NCBI GenBank assembly: GCA_022577435.1
Contig: JAKOON010000012.1
Location: forward strand, 13,955,585 to 14,019,584
Origin: Embiotoca jacksoni
Taxonomy: Eukaryota > Chordata > Actinopteri > Embiotocidae
Direction: 5' to 3'
DNA length: 64,000 nucleotides
In this document: piece after piece, positions 23,799-35,537 of the stretch
Layout of the letters: every line of letters starts with the position of its first letter
How positions within the stretch are numbered: the stretch's first letter is position 1
Position numbers and translations under genes: made by a program
Notes under the pieces: model-generated
Databases searched by the model: none
What the model was told of the DNA's origin: nothing
What the model saw: the letters and a program-made list of their open reading frames with translations, nothing else

Positions 23799-23928
23799 TA
23801 CTGTGACTTTAGGCTGCTCCTGTTGACTGTGTTAAACAAGCAGCAGGTCGACACTGTAGAATCTCTAAATCCCTGTGAGCCGGCAAATAAAACGATGGGC
23901 TAAGGCTGGAGATGTACTTCCTTTTAAA
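23799..23928 (+). repeat. Diverged local direct duplication, copy 1
   Basis: The first 68 bases match 24318-24385 with about 8 differences (shared core gctcctgttgactgtgtt and gtagaatctct). Weaker similarity continues towards cttccttttaaa. Confidence 0.7.
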
Positions 23929-24086
23929 CCATGCGTTTGCCTCGACAATCAGGTGAGGTCACTACTTCGCTTATTCTGAGATTACAAACACGCCCTCGGC
24001 ACACGACCACTCCATATTCCCAACATTTTCCACTGTGCATGGATGTAACGGTCTCGGACTTGTTCCCATTAAGTTCTGCAGGTCCC

Positions 24087-24162
24087 TGCCCCTGTACCAT
24101 GTCCATACTGCCCCTGTACCATGTCCATACTGCCCCTGTACCATGTCCATACTGCCCCTACA
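24087..24162 (+). repeat. 22-bp minisatellite, about 3.4 units
   Basis: Three perfect units of tgcccctgtaccatgtccat plus ac are followed by a partial unit. Each unit contains ccatgt/tacc words. No spacer structure suggests CRISPR. Confidence 0.9.
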
Positions 24163-24317
24163 CTGCCCTGCCCTGACCTTATTGCATGCTGCGTATGCGT
24201 TGCGTTCACTCCTGACGACGTGCACATCCAACGCCCCAGACAGACGCAGGATTAGCGAGGCAGCCATCATGCACACAAGCATGCGTAGTTGAAAGCAAGT
24301 ATATCTCCGGCCCAATT

Positions 24318-24457
24318 TACTGTGAGTTTAAGATGCTCCTGTTGACTGTGTTGCACAAGCAGCAGATCAACACCGTAGAATCTCTGTAAGCCTCGAGGGC
24401 CACACAGTCAAAACAACGAGCCGAACGGCAGTTCAGTTCCAAAGGAAACTCCTTTAA
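24318..24457 (+). repeat. Diverged local direct duplication, copy 2
   Basis: Partner of the segment at 23799, offset about 519 bp. The interval between the copies contains a 22-bp minisatellite and a CpG-richer patch. Confidence 0.7.
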
Positions 24458-27400
24458 AATGCAAGTCATTGTTTGAGAAAACAGCTCTACAGGAGCTGGA
24501 TGACATTTATTAAATAGACTCCTTCACTTTCTTGCCAAGAGTCCAATGAGAAGATCCACAGCACCCTCATTTCTGTATGCTAACTATAGAGCTAGGGCGA
24601 GCAGTTGTTTACCTTGGCTTAGCAGGCATTTTCTAGACAACGGTAATGCAGAAGCTCATAATTAAATGTTTTATCTTGTTTGTTGGATACATACACGCAA
24701 TTTAAATTAAAAAAAAAAAGAAAAAAGACCAGCAGTAGTTTTACAGTGAGTTACTAGCTGGAACTAAGCAGCAGCAATCAGACTAAACAACTGAGACACA
24801 ACTTGATTGTTAGTGACCTTAAGGGGTTCTGTTGGTCATACTTCTGAATGTCAGAGAAGCTAGCAGTTTCAACCTGCTTATTGTCTTTAAGCCAACTAAC
24901 TACTTACCTCCCATCTGCACCTCCATACAGACATAAGAGTGGTGTTCCTATTGTAACCTAACTATGTATTTCATTTTTTTTTTTTAAATATAAGTACTTT
25001 GGAGTGGTCCACAAAAGACTGAGGAAAGTTTACAAGAAACAAATATGAACAAACAGATCAGGTCTTCGACTTCAACCAGAAAAATCCTTCAATTGCAAAC
25101 ACACAATAAATAAATGGACTGAAAGGCAGCTCTTTCAAGAATCTATCTCGACCTGCAAAGTCAAGACATCAATATAAAGGGAATTTATTATGTGCGACCA
25201 CTAAGGCTGGATCTAAGTGTCAATTGCAGAAAGACAAACCGAACAGAAGATTACACGCAACATGTGATTGATCTTCAGCAGGAGGACATCAGTACATTTG
25301 TCTTAGTGGCTTGGGGATAAGACAAGACATTAGTGATGGAGTGGGATCACAACAACGCACTGTAGCCTTGCCTGAAGCCCACGGATGCATGTGACAGACA
25401 GGGTATCATGCTCCGAAACCCTTCTTGAAAGGCTTCTGCTGCTGCTGTTCTGGGGATTAAACCAGCCTCATAATGGCCTGTGGGATTTGTGCCACTGCCG
25501 GGTGACAGCCGACGAATTGGGTGGCAGGCAGAGACGAATTGCAACTAGAACACAGTGCTCAATCTATACAGTTGCCAATCACGGTGAAGATCTATTGACC
25601 GCAAAGAGAGAAAAAAAAAAAAAAGAGAGAGATAAGGCAAATATAGAGCTGCTTCAATGACAGGTGGAGCGCTGTTATGTGAAGAAATGCATTCAGGCGT
25701 TGCTTGTGTTGGACTTATCTGAATAATCCCATAAATGCTACATTCCCCAACCATCCCCACACCTCTTCCTACAACTGCATCTGCCTTCCTCTGCTCTTGT
25801 TTTGGGGATTTGCAAGATTATTTTTCAACGGGAACTACTTTACATCCTCAACAGCTACTCCATACAGGATTCACAGTTGCCATGGCAATATCTGTGGCAG
25901 GAAAAAAAAAAAAAAGAAGAGAGGGAACAAAAAAAGAAAAAAGAAAAAGTATTCACAGTTGACAGGGAAATAACTGGTTTCATTATATTCAGCCAGCTGA
26001 TTCTCTCTATCACCAATGACAAGACGACGGCAGGCACGGTGAAGGAGCTTGTGTTTGTGTTTGAGCGGTAATAAATTACGGCTGGGGTCAGGGCTGTGCG
26101 GGCCATGCTCACTGATTAAATGAGACCAAACTTATATCCCTCTGACATCTCCCAGCCTCCTTCTCAGAAATCTGAAGGTGCAGAGACAAATCCCATAATC
26201 CTAATTAAGTATTTTCTCCTATTGCAGCGGGCAGAGCTGCCTGGCTGTTTACACAGCTAAAGCCCCTGTTCGGTTCCCATGCTCAGTTCAAACATATAAT
26301 TTAGGTTTATCTCTGCAAACACTGAAGACAAAATAGAAATCACTGAAAATTATGTGGAAAAAAAAAAAAAAAATCACTGGAAAAGCGAATGAAATCACTG
26401 TCGTGTGAGAGGTGGAAAATTGAAGCAGAAGTATTGCGTCAGCAGACCAGACTCAGCTTGTGGGCCGCTCATGGGTGAAAAAATGTTTGCCTCGTATTGG
26501 AGGATGTCATTCTCATTTTCAGCAATTCACAGCAGTCTCACGGTCAATTGAGCAGGATAGTGTGGGAGAGAGAAATTGCAAATGCAGCTGCTGTTGGGAG
26601 TTTCTGTGTGCCTCATTCTTCCAAACAGTTTAACATTTCAAAAGATGAAGCACAATGAAGCAAAGACAGTCCAAAGTCCACGTCAATACCTCGGGTGGGA
26701 ACAAAAGTGAAGCGTATGGACATATGGACGTACATAAGTGTCTTTCTGTTGCACACAGTATGCACTCAAGATGCCAGGATGAGTGTGCTCAAAGCAATTG
26801 ACTTCTGTTGAATTTAAAAGTACTTGCAAAACAGGAAGGTCCGATTTTATTGTCGTAAATAACATTTTAAATCCTCACCTTTACTCCGAAATGTGTTTTG
26901 CTTCACTGATGTTGGTCTTCACTGTGCAGGATAATGTGTGTACATCACTAGAAAGCCGTTTCCACATTCATCTGCTGAAGGCGAAAGTTTGTCTTTCTAA
27001 AATGTAGAAGAAATTGTCGTTCAATATGCAATTTGCAAGAAGTGTGATGTGGAGAACCTGCGGACTTCGGTACAAATAGAATGAGAATGGACTTTTTAGG
27101 AATGTGAGATGTCGTGTCTCCAGCAGTTAAAGCTAATTATTCGATTTTGGATGTTGTATTTCTGGGTAATTACAATTTTTCATTTGACATTATTATTCAA
27201 GGGCAAGTATTTTTTATGTCTTAAAACGTGATTGACAAAACAATGACACTTTTAAAAAAATAAAATATTGTCATATTTTTTCATGAATGAAATATAGTAT
27301 TTATCTATCATAACATTGATAATATTGATTGCATTATTGGATTTGGTTGTGCATTTATCATAAAATACTTTGTTAAAATTGTATTATAGTTCATATTGAG

Positions 27401-30224
27401 GCCATTTACTGTAAAATACATTTTCTTCTCTTCCATCAGTGGATTAGTTGAAGATTTAGTTGATTGTTTGCAATTAAACAAAGTTTTAATACAACAATGA
27501 ATGCTGGATGTGGCTGAAAGCGGCAGGTAACATCTAGTAACCTTGAACCTAGAATATTGTGGCATACTCCTCCCCGAGTTCTTTTAGTTTTAAATCTATT
27601 TATGAGATGTTAAACTTACGTGTGAATAATTAATGTGTGTACAAACTGCTTTTTTTAAACCTACTGTTTATACAGCAGTTATAACAGTCCTAACTTGACT
27701 TTGTACAGGCTGTGCTGAAAAGAGCACCACAGTGTGTTAAAAAGCATTTATTAAATATTTGGGTCACCAGTAAACAAAGATATGAAAATAACTCTGAATT
27801 TGAACGTTACTTCCAGTCATATAATTTGGCTTCTAATGTGACCCTGTTATTCCTTGAGTAAACTTTTTTTTTTTTTGCTTACCTACACAGTCAGCCGTTA
27901 ATGTCACGATTTACATTACTGTGAAGTCATGTGGAAGTACACCATCAGTCTGACTGCCACGCACCTCCGCTCTATTGCCCTTGAGCCCTGCCATGACTAC
28001 ATGATTCAGTCCAAACTGCTCTCCACTACAATCAAAACACCGTCGCTTTAAACACCAGCTGAACCTCTGTCACTGTGTTCGCGCTCTGCGGGGGTGAGCA
28101 GCGTCTGTGCGGCTTCACACAATGCCTGTGGGTCTGTTGCGGGCATTTTAAGTTTAGCCATTCCTCACACACCTCAGGACTCGGGACGTCGGAGGCTGCG
28201 CCCCAGTCAGCCCCTCAAGGGCAACGACAACCTACAGAGACGCTTCAGGATTACAAACAACGCACACTCAGAAGCCACTACTCTGAAGCCAATCAATACC
28301 TGCAAGAAAGAAATGCCTCTCATCACAGGACCCATCAATCACACGCACAGGTGTGCCCATCAAACTAGCAGCTCTCTTAATTAATAAATATTAGAGACCT
28401 CTGTGGTGAATTAATATTTCCCATCCTGCCGGCATGTCAGGGAAACATGTTATGATATGGGCAAGAAATCATTTCCGGCTCCAGTGTCGCTGTTCCAATA
28501 AGCGTTTATCATGTTGGTTGACTTGTAATTATTGTTAATGACATGGTGCTGATGACAAGCAGGAGCACTGCAAGTTATTACTCGACTAGGCGAAGATGAT
28601 TACAACTTAAATAACATCGTCCGCTGAATGTTTAACCACAGGTCGAGGAAGAGGAGAGGAGCCAGATAGAGCTGCGGTGTAATTATTACACAATGAGCTG
28701 CACACCGGCAAAATCTTTATTAAATGAAGCAAGAGCCCATCATTCAGCTTCCTGTTGTTGGGTGGGGTGGATGCTGGTGACAAGCTCCACAAATGAGCTG
28801 CGCATGTAGGACTTGAGGAGCAATTGGAAGATATGTGACACGCTGCAGAGGATCAACACCAAAACAGCCGACAGTTACATCTGAGGTATTTCGCTGATGC
28901 TCATATATGCAGAGGGATTTTAGAGAGGGTGAGAAGTTGAGGTTTCACAGTGGTGTTAAGATGACTGGTTACTGATCAACAAGTGGTGGATGAACAAAAG
29001 TTTTCTCAGGAAGACACTGTATTATTGTTTGAAGAGTACAGGATCATCAAAGGAATATGATTTTATTATAATCTGACACTTTAGGCTGATTTCAAGTGCA
29101 GTCATTGGTATTTTTGGGGTGGGCCAGAAGAAGCAGGGATGAAATCAATGAAACTCAACGTAATCGACTAAATTTCCCCCCCTAAGGTTAAGTATGCATT
29201 ACGGCCTGCCTCCACAACAAATACACACAATACACAGAAGAAAGAATATTTATGATAAAGTTATCATGTCATCGATGAAAACCTGCTTTGTATGATGTGG
29301 TCAGGTAGGTTCAAGAAGATCAACCATTTTCTTATTTGCTGGTCACAATAAGAACTCTAATAACTCTGGATATTCTTAACAAAACATCTCAAGCTGTTGG
29401 TGTGCTCACATGATCAGGAGGAAAATAAAAAGGTCAGGAGATTGATAAATATGAAAGTTATTGAAGGAGGTGAACTATTAATAAAATAATACTACTACTA
29501 AAATGACTGCCCAAGCAGGCATTCTTATAATGATCTTTTTCATATTGAAGCACGGCACATCACAACTTTATTTTCTTCCTCAAAATCTCTCCTTCCTTAG
29601 TTGTCTTTTGTTTCTGAATAAATGTCAAAAACATTTAATTTGTTCCTTTGTTGATAATTTCACCAAAAATGTCTACAAATAATTTGTGTATTTTTTTGCA
29701 ACACAAACACACACCATCACTAAATAAGGAACGCCACAGAGTGTTTATGACAGTTTCTCTCAGTCTGTCATTTGGTGCACCTGCAGTGATGTCTTGAAAA
29801 CTCAAACATTGAAAAAAAAGATGCCTTCAAGCCACTATTGGGACTCCTAAAAATAAACAGGTGCTAATTGCTAGGAGTGTCGAAGAAAGGCAGATTCTGA
29901 TGTGTCATGTAATTTTACTTCAGGGGGAGAAAAAAAAAAAATACACAACAGAAGTGTATTTGTTGCAGTGAGACGGTGGGTAGGTGGGGGAAGTGAGTCT
30001 CGTAGCTGACATTTCATTTAACGCTGAACTTTCACTCATAGCTCTGTCACAGTTGTGTTTACAAGGAAATCATTGTTCCCACCATGCGAACCAACACAGC
30101 TTAATGATAATTGGTTCCACCTGCTCGATGTTTGAACCGCAACACAAAGCATGCAGCAATATCACTGGATAATAATTTTGTATATAAGCATGATCCATTT
30201 CAAAATATTAATATTCTGTATGAA
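24458..30224. other. Non-coding intergenic sequence up to the eif3h 3' end
   Basis: No supported gene. Purine-rich patches occur at 25610-25630 and 25900-25950. The frame at 28075-28368 reads into CpG-bearing single-copy sequence but has no recognisable domain or splice context. Confidence 0.5.
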
Positions 30225-30341
30225 ACCAAGTAGGTGGTGGTGGTGAAGGTGGTGGATGTGGAGGTGAAGGTGGTGGTGGTGTGTGGAGGTGTGTGAAGGT
30301 GGTGGTGTGTGAAAGTGGAGGAGGTGTGTGAAGGTGGTGGT

Positions 30342-30377
<36 letters not shown>

Positions 30378-30475
30378 GGTGGTGGAGGTGTGTGAAGGTG
30401 GTGGTGGTGTGTGGTGGTGTGTGAAGGTGGTGGTGGTGTGTGGAGGTGTGTGAAGGTGGTGGAGGTGTGTGAAAA
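30225..30475 (+). repeat. GGTGGT/GTGTGAAGGT compound minisatellite
   Basis: Irregular repeats of gtgtgaaggtggtggtggt and gtgtggaggt surround a (GT)16 tract (30343-30374). The array lies just beyond the inferred eif3h poly(A) site. Six-frame His/Thr-rich frames here are artefacts of the repeat. Confidence 0.9.
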
Positions 30476-30539
30476 ACCCCGTGTGCACTGCACTTAACGG
30501 TTTTAATGGTGGGAAAACCTTGACACAAGGAGCTGGAGA

Positions 30540-30746
30540 TGTAGAGATGAAAGCCTTTTATTTCGGTGAAAACCAAATGATCAGAGATAATTTTTTATCC
30601 AAGGTGGGTTCAGGCATAAAAACAATTAACAGATTCTTAGAATACAAACAATAGTGGATGCTCCTCCAGTTGTTGCCCAAGTGATTTTGCATCTCTGTTA
30701 CCTGCACTTTCAAACGTTTGCAGATAATTTTGTTGTTGTGTCTCCT
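30540..30746 (-). other. eif3h: Probable eif3h 3' UTR and poly(A) signal
   Basis: The minus strand after the stop codon contains its first canonical AATAAA at 30557-30562, predicting cleavage near 30530-30547 and a 3' UTR of about 200 nt. No other hexamer of that exact form lies between the stop and this site. The extent is inferred from the motif alone. Confidence 0.55.
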
Positions 30747-30841
30747 CTAGTTGTGGCCTTGGAGAGCTTCCGCCATGAAGAGCTTCCCGAGGTTCTGCGA
30801 GGTGAATTCCTTCACATTCTGGCAGTAGTTGTTAATTTGCC
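30747..30841 (-). CDS. eif3h: eif3h terminal coding exon 8 with stop codon
   Basis: The coding part is 95 bp with an acceptor reading ctctccaacag. It completes Gly, encodes QINNYCQNVKEFTSQNLGKL then FMAEALQGHN, and stops at TAG (30747-30749). The NYCQN(V/I)KEFT and QNLGKLFMA(E/Q)ALQ motifs match the eIF3h C-terminus. The last residues (GHN) differ from the mammalian ending as I recall it (EYNN), which is a tolerated position at the extreme end. In the transcript a (GT)44 tract lies roughly 90 nt upstream of this exon's acceptor. Confidence 0.95.
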
Positions 30842-30929
30842 CTGTTGGAGAGAAGCCACATGGATCCACACGCCCCCCACACAAAAACACACCCACGAAA
30901 ACATACATCCAAACGTACAAGCATATGTA

Positions 30930-30932
<3 letters not shown>

Positions 30933-31021
<89 letters not shown>
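30933..31021. repeat. (AC)44 microsatellite in eif3h intron 7
   Basis: Perfect AC tract on the plus strand, hence (GT)n in the transcript, about 90 nt upstream of the exon 8 acceptor. Confidence 0.97.
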
Positions 31022-31022
<1 letters not shown>

Positions 31023-31320
31023 GCGGAGGCGGGAAAGAAAACAACAGTTCAGCAAAACATCAAATTAGTGCGAGTGGAATAAACGGAAAGATCACAATGT
31101 GAAGTCAGAAGGCGGAGGAGAGCTGAACAGCGGGAAACAGCAGGGAGTGGGGCGGTCGAGTTGGAGATTGAGTCAATAAACTTTAAATTAATGTAATTTC
31201 AAGATAATGGCGGAGATAATTACAAAACAGAACCTGAGCTCCTGTGAGGGGAGCAGAGGCGGCTGATGGAGTTTGGAGGGAGGTGGAGCTCTGTGCTGGT
31301 GACAAGTGCTGGCTGTGCGC

Positions 31321-31368
31321 AGAGGTGTGTGCGTGTGCGTGCGTGCGTGTGTGTGTGTGTGTACGTAC
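31321..31368. repeat. GT/GC-interspersed repeat abutting exon 7 donor
   Basis: gtgtgtgcgtgtgcgtgcgtgcgtgtgtg on the plus strand is CA-rich in the transcript. It starts inside the donor sequence gtacgtac itself. Confidence 0.9.
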
Positions 31369-31501
31369 CTGCAATAAGCAGTGTGTCCATGCGCGGTGGC
31401 GGCTGGGGCGGCTTGAACATTTTGGTGATGTCCTCCTCAGGCAGCGAGGGCTCCCCTCTGCTTTGCCGCTGGGCGTTCTCCTGCTGCCGCCTCTGGACGT
31501 A
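31369..31501 (-). CDS. eif3h: eif3h coding exon 7
   Basis: This 133-bp exon has an acceptor reading ccctccag and a gtacgtac donor. It begins in phase 0 with YVQRRQQENAQRQSRGEPSL, continues PEEDITKMFKPPQPPPRMD and TLLIA, and ends with the first base of Gly. The basic/Gln-rich stretch followed by the Lys-Pro-Pro-Gln-Pro-Pro motif is typical of the eIF3h C-terminal region. The donor runs straight into a CA-rich repeat on the sense strand. About 300 nt of pyrimidine-rich sequence, including a (CT)n tract, lies upstream of the acceptor. Confidence 0.96.
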
Positions 31502-31760
31502 CTGGAGGGAGACAGAAGGGTGGAATTAGTGGTACGAACACATGAGAGGAGAGAAGACAAATAGCATGGAGAGAGGGAAGAGTGGAGTGGAAACGGATAA
31601 AAAAGGAAAACTGGACAGAAAAAAGAAAAGAGGAAGGGAAAGAACAGAGAAGAGACGGGACGAGGGCGTGACGGAGAAAGGGTGAAATAATGAAGTCGGG
31701 AAGAGGAAGAGGTAAAGTAACAAGAGGAGAGACGGCAAAATGCAGAGAGCACAAAACCAA

Positions 31761-31801
<41 letters not shown>
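31502..31801. repeat. Purine-rich tract with (AG)n, pyrimidine-rich in eif3h sense
   Basis: About 300 bp dominated by A and G on the plus strand ends in an (AG)n at 31767-31801. In the transcript it is a very long polypyrimidine region just upstream of exon 7. Confidence 0.85.
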
Positions 31802-31805
<4 letters not shown>

Positions 31806-33498
31806 CAACGGAAATAATAACATGCATGAGATGTAGAAACACGGGAGATATAGACGTTAAAGTGCTGACGGGAAAGGAGTGATTTGTGGAGGACTAACAG
31901 TCGGTAAATCAGTGAGGTGCCGGGTCTCTGGAGATACTAAAAGCCCCGTTAATTTGGCGAGATGGACGAGAGACTGACAGACCGGCGGGAACGGGAGGTC
32001 GCGGCAGACGAGGAGGGAAAACGGCGTGGGAGCAACTTGAGTGCTTTCAACCAAACATCCACACAACGCACCTGTACGGGTGAATGAAGCTGACACAAAC
32101 CCTCAGACAAACAATAAGAAATGAAAAATACAAGTATTTGTTCTAATGAAACTTTTCTCGCCCCCCCCATTCCCTCCCGCCCTCCTCCATTGCATCACAG
32201 CATGACTGTCTAATCAAAATGCCAATTTATGACTGTTTTCACATTCTAAAAACAAGTAAACTAAAAACTGTTTTTGCACCTGTGCTAAAGCCTCTGAAAT
32301 GTCGCTGAATAATATTCAGCAGAAGTATCTACCTGCCTTTGGAAGGTAAAAAAACAAAAAACCTTTAAAGTAAGCAAAGTCCAGGCACGTTTGGCCCAAA
32401 GTTTTCCTTTACAAAGTGTTCAATCTCTGTCATGTTACATGGTCAGTGTGTGGAGACAGCACTTTTTTTTTCAAGTCCGGCCACAAGGTCTGAATCCTGT
32501 GTAGCTTTTGTGTTTGAGGTTGAAGTCTGGCTGGAAAATAATCCCGTCCCAGCAGTTCTCTTACAGACTCAAACTGGACTTCTCTGTACTTTGTACTCTG
32601 TACATTGCTGGATGTATTTCACCCTCTTATCTTCACAAGCTTTTCCAAGGCCGGCTGCAGAGAAGCAGCACGGCAGAATGCTGCTGGAAGCGCGTTGGTT
32701 CACGCTGGGGACGGCGCGTTTCTGGCAGCACCAGAGGAACTTTTTCATAGATCGGATCACCGTTGGAGGAAGTATCCCTCTTCTTTTGTGCCCTCACGGC
32801 AGGAACTGAGGATGTTTTGTAGTTCTTACAATGTTGTTGAGGGAATTTTTTTTTTTTAGCGCCTACTTCAAGTGTAAGTACTCTCCCAGCACAAGAATAA
32901 CCTTGACGGATTCTTGTGGACGGGGATTGGTGCCGACGTACTTGTACGTTGATTGGTCAAACACGAGGAAATGCTGAACTGGCAACCGCCGTATGGAAAA
33001 AAAAAATGTATGTAAAACATTAACGTTAGCTTTAAAAAATAAAAATAAAAAAAAAATAATAATAAAAAAAAATGGTAAGAAACACTGAACAAATGGATGG
33101 TTGTTGTCGCACATTGCAGACATGATGTCAGGTGGCTTACGTCACTTCAATTTTTTTATTTAAAAAAGCCATAAACGGTATGTACTGTAGTTCTTGGAGG
33201 TTGGTCCTCTCAGGGAGTCCACAGAACCCGAGTCAGAACAGGTCCAAATCATCATCAAGCTATATTATGGTTTAATCAGACCAGGTCGATTGTTTTACTG
33301 CCATGAGTCTTGAGTTTGTGTAAATATGTCCGTTGCCTAATGGATCAGAACGTACCAACAGCTCTATTCATGTGGTGAGTTAATAATCACCACAGACAGT
33401 AGCCAATGTACAAAATGTATGCTGTTAAATGACAACTTCTATTTGGGTTTCATTTACAGATAGACAAAGTCTGATTGAAAATGATCTTATCTATATTA

Positions 33499-33835
33499 GG
33501 GCTTCAAATAATGATTATTATCATTGTTGATTAATCTGTGGTTTTGAAATTGGCATAAAACTGTAAAAAAAAAAATGCCAATCGGTGTTTTCCAAAGACT
33601 AATGAGCAGCATAAAACGTCTTGTTTTTGTCCCGACCAACAGACCAAAACATATTCAATTTATTACAACGGAGGACTAAAGGAACCAGAAAATATTCACA
33701 TTAAGAGGCTGGAATCAGAGAATTTTTTTTGAATTTTCTCAAAAAAATGGAGAATAATTAGTGGACTTTCAAAATAGTTGGTGAAATTATTTGTCAATCA
33801 ACAAATTGATTAATGGACTAATTGTTTTAGTTACA
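33499..33835 (+). mobile_element. Non-autonomous hAT-like element (agggct-caa type) in eif3h intron 6
   Basis: The sequence begins agggcttcaaataatgattattat and ends ggactaattgttttagtt. In between it holds cccgaccaacagaccaaaa, aatttattacaacggaggactaaaggaaccagaaaatattcacatt and ggaatcagagaatttttt. This order is that of an abundant non-coding teleost transposon whose ends carry the GATTAATCGATTA-like repeats. Divergence indicates an old insertion. The family is recognised; the copy boundaries are approximate. Confidence 0.7.
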
Positions 33836-35471
33836 TACGAGCAGAATATTTAATTGTTGGTCCACGGGGTAAAAATGGCATTTTGATTATTTCTAGAAAT
33901 TAATCTTCCAAGCATACAACTGAATTAATTTGAGATTTAGTTTCAATGACTTTACAGGGTTCTCTTGAGAATGTGGTCACACTTAGCGCTCGTTGCCACT
34001 GCAGCTGCTTGCTAATTGAAAGAGTATCATGTTGCTGCTTGCATTGGTGTTCTTTCTCTTATAGGATCTGTTTTTGTTGAATTAGGTCTAATTATCTTCT
34101 GGTCGCCATCGGCTTGGGTCCCTCTTCATAAAAAATACATTTACGCATGCTTTAACCACCGGCCGGTTTTACATTGGGCTCCAATAACAGCTACATGATA
34201 CCGCGGACACTTCACACACTTTATTTTGGTCTCTCGGCTGCCTTTTGGCACACTCGCCCAGAGGTCATGGAAATCTGAATTGATGACATTATTCCATGGA
34301 CTTGTTGGTTTTGCACTGATTTACCATCTAATATAACCAAATGCACTCTTCAGCCGTGATTCGGCTTGCCTTTTACGCATGTAAAAATAATAATACGGCT
34401 CAGAATTGATGTCACCGAGTCTTTTCGTTGTCGCTGAATTCTATCATTAACCAATCTCAATTCCTCCGTTTATTAGATAAACACATTGCACCAGACCTAA
34501 TCTACTGGTGTGACTGAGTAAAACAGAAAATGAATGAATCACGGGGAGTGAGACTTACATTTCCTGGTACAAAGACAAATTTGGCCTGTGATTGTGCCTG
34601 GGAACCTGCTATTTACTAAAATCAAAAGAGCTATTAATGAAAAAATGGAGCTCGCTCGGCACACCTTAACGCCCTTTGGCAACTTTCTATGATGATTAAT
34701 AAGGTTCCATTTGTCCGGGAAGCAGCAGGGTCAATAGCACAAGATTACATGGTGCACGTACTGTAGATGTCTGAGAGGTTTAATAGAAGCTCACTTTCTT
34801 TTTCTCTGCTTGCGCTATTTGTTCATTGTAGAGAATCGTGTGAAACGTGGAAAAAGTAGAGAGTATTAAAGGGCTTGTCTGTGTGATATTGGGTGTGACA
34901 CGAGGATGAGGATGCGTGTGTGTCGGGGGGTGTTGGAGGAGGTTGGGGGGGGTAAAGCTCGGGGGCTGTGATGAGGAGAAGGTGGGTGCGGGGAGGCTGA
35001 TGGATCGTAATGGACGGGGTGTGGGTGAACTGCGGATGTGTAGCTACACAGGTGCGTGTTTCTTCTTCGCGTGTATCGGAGGACTACATGTGGTTGCAGA
35101 TGTACGTTTGTTGTCCGTCTGCCCAATCCGTGTGAACTCGGGATGCAGCTTCATCCGCCGTCGGCAGAGATGACGATGACTCGACGTTAATACTTCAAAC
35201 ATTTGCTCATTTCCCCTCGCCGAGAATAATGACACAATAATGTAGCTGCTTTAATGTAGCTGTACGTTAGTGGGAACATTAGTGAGTCACCTTGTGCCTC
35301 GACGCATCTATTTTCCTGAGTAATGTGTGATTGTGTTTGTTTGTACGTGTTGCCTGATGTTTATGATGCATCTGGCCGAGGATGTAGTCGCAGTGCCTCA
35401 CTCTTAATCTGTGTGTTTGTTTAGTTCTGGTCTCGTTGGTGCTTCTGGCTGACTTGTATGTGGTGTGGTGT

Positions 35472-35473
<2 letters not shown>

Positions 35474-35529
<56 letters not shown>

Positions 35530-35537
35530 TGTGCGTG
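35474..35537. repeat. (GT)n microsatellite in eif3h intron 6
   Basis: About 24 GT units followed by gtatgtgtgtgtgcgtg. Confidence 0.95.

Noticed and set aside
24087..24162. Possible CRISPR-like array
   Set aside because: Units are contiguous with no spacers, and the genome is eukaryotic.
24035..24315. Frames with a repeated Leu-Pro-Val-Pro-Cys type motif over the minisatellite
   Set aside because: A 22-bp unit is not a multiple of three, so the apparent protein repeat changes frame each unit. Frames exist on both strands only because of low stop density.
28075..28384. Overlapping 96-97 residue plus-strand frames
   Set aside because: Two frames of the same sequence are open, composition is unremarkable, and no family is recognisable. 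Probably chance in GC-richer DNA.
30162..30576. Long His/Thr/Pro-rich frames on the minus strand
   Set aside because: They are translations of the GGT/GT minisatellite in three frames, with no stop because of the repeat, and show no conserved start or domain.
30747..31102. Cys-Val and Thr-His repeat proteins around the AC microsatellite
   Set aside because: Artefacts of reading through (AC)n. Only the 30747-30841 part on the minus strand is real coding sequence (eif3h exon 8).
31183..31842. 219-residue Ser/Leu/Phe-rich minus-strand frame
   Set aside because: It is the pyrimidine-rich intronic tract translated in a frame other than that of eif3h exon 7, with low-complexity composition.
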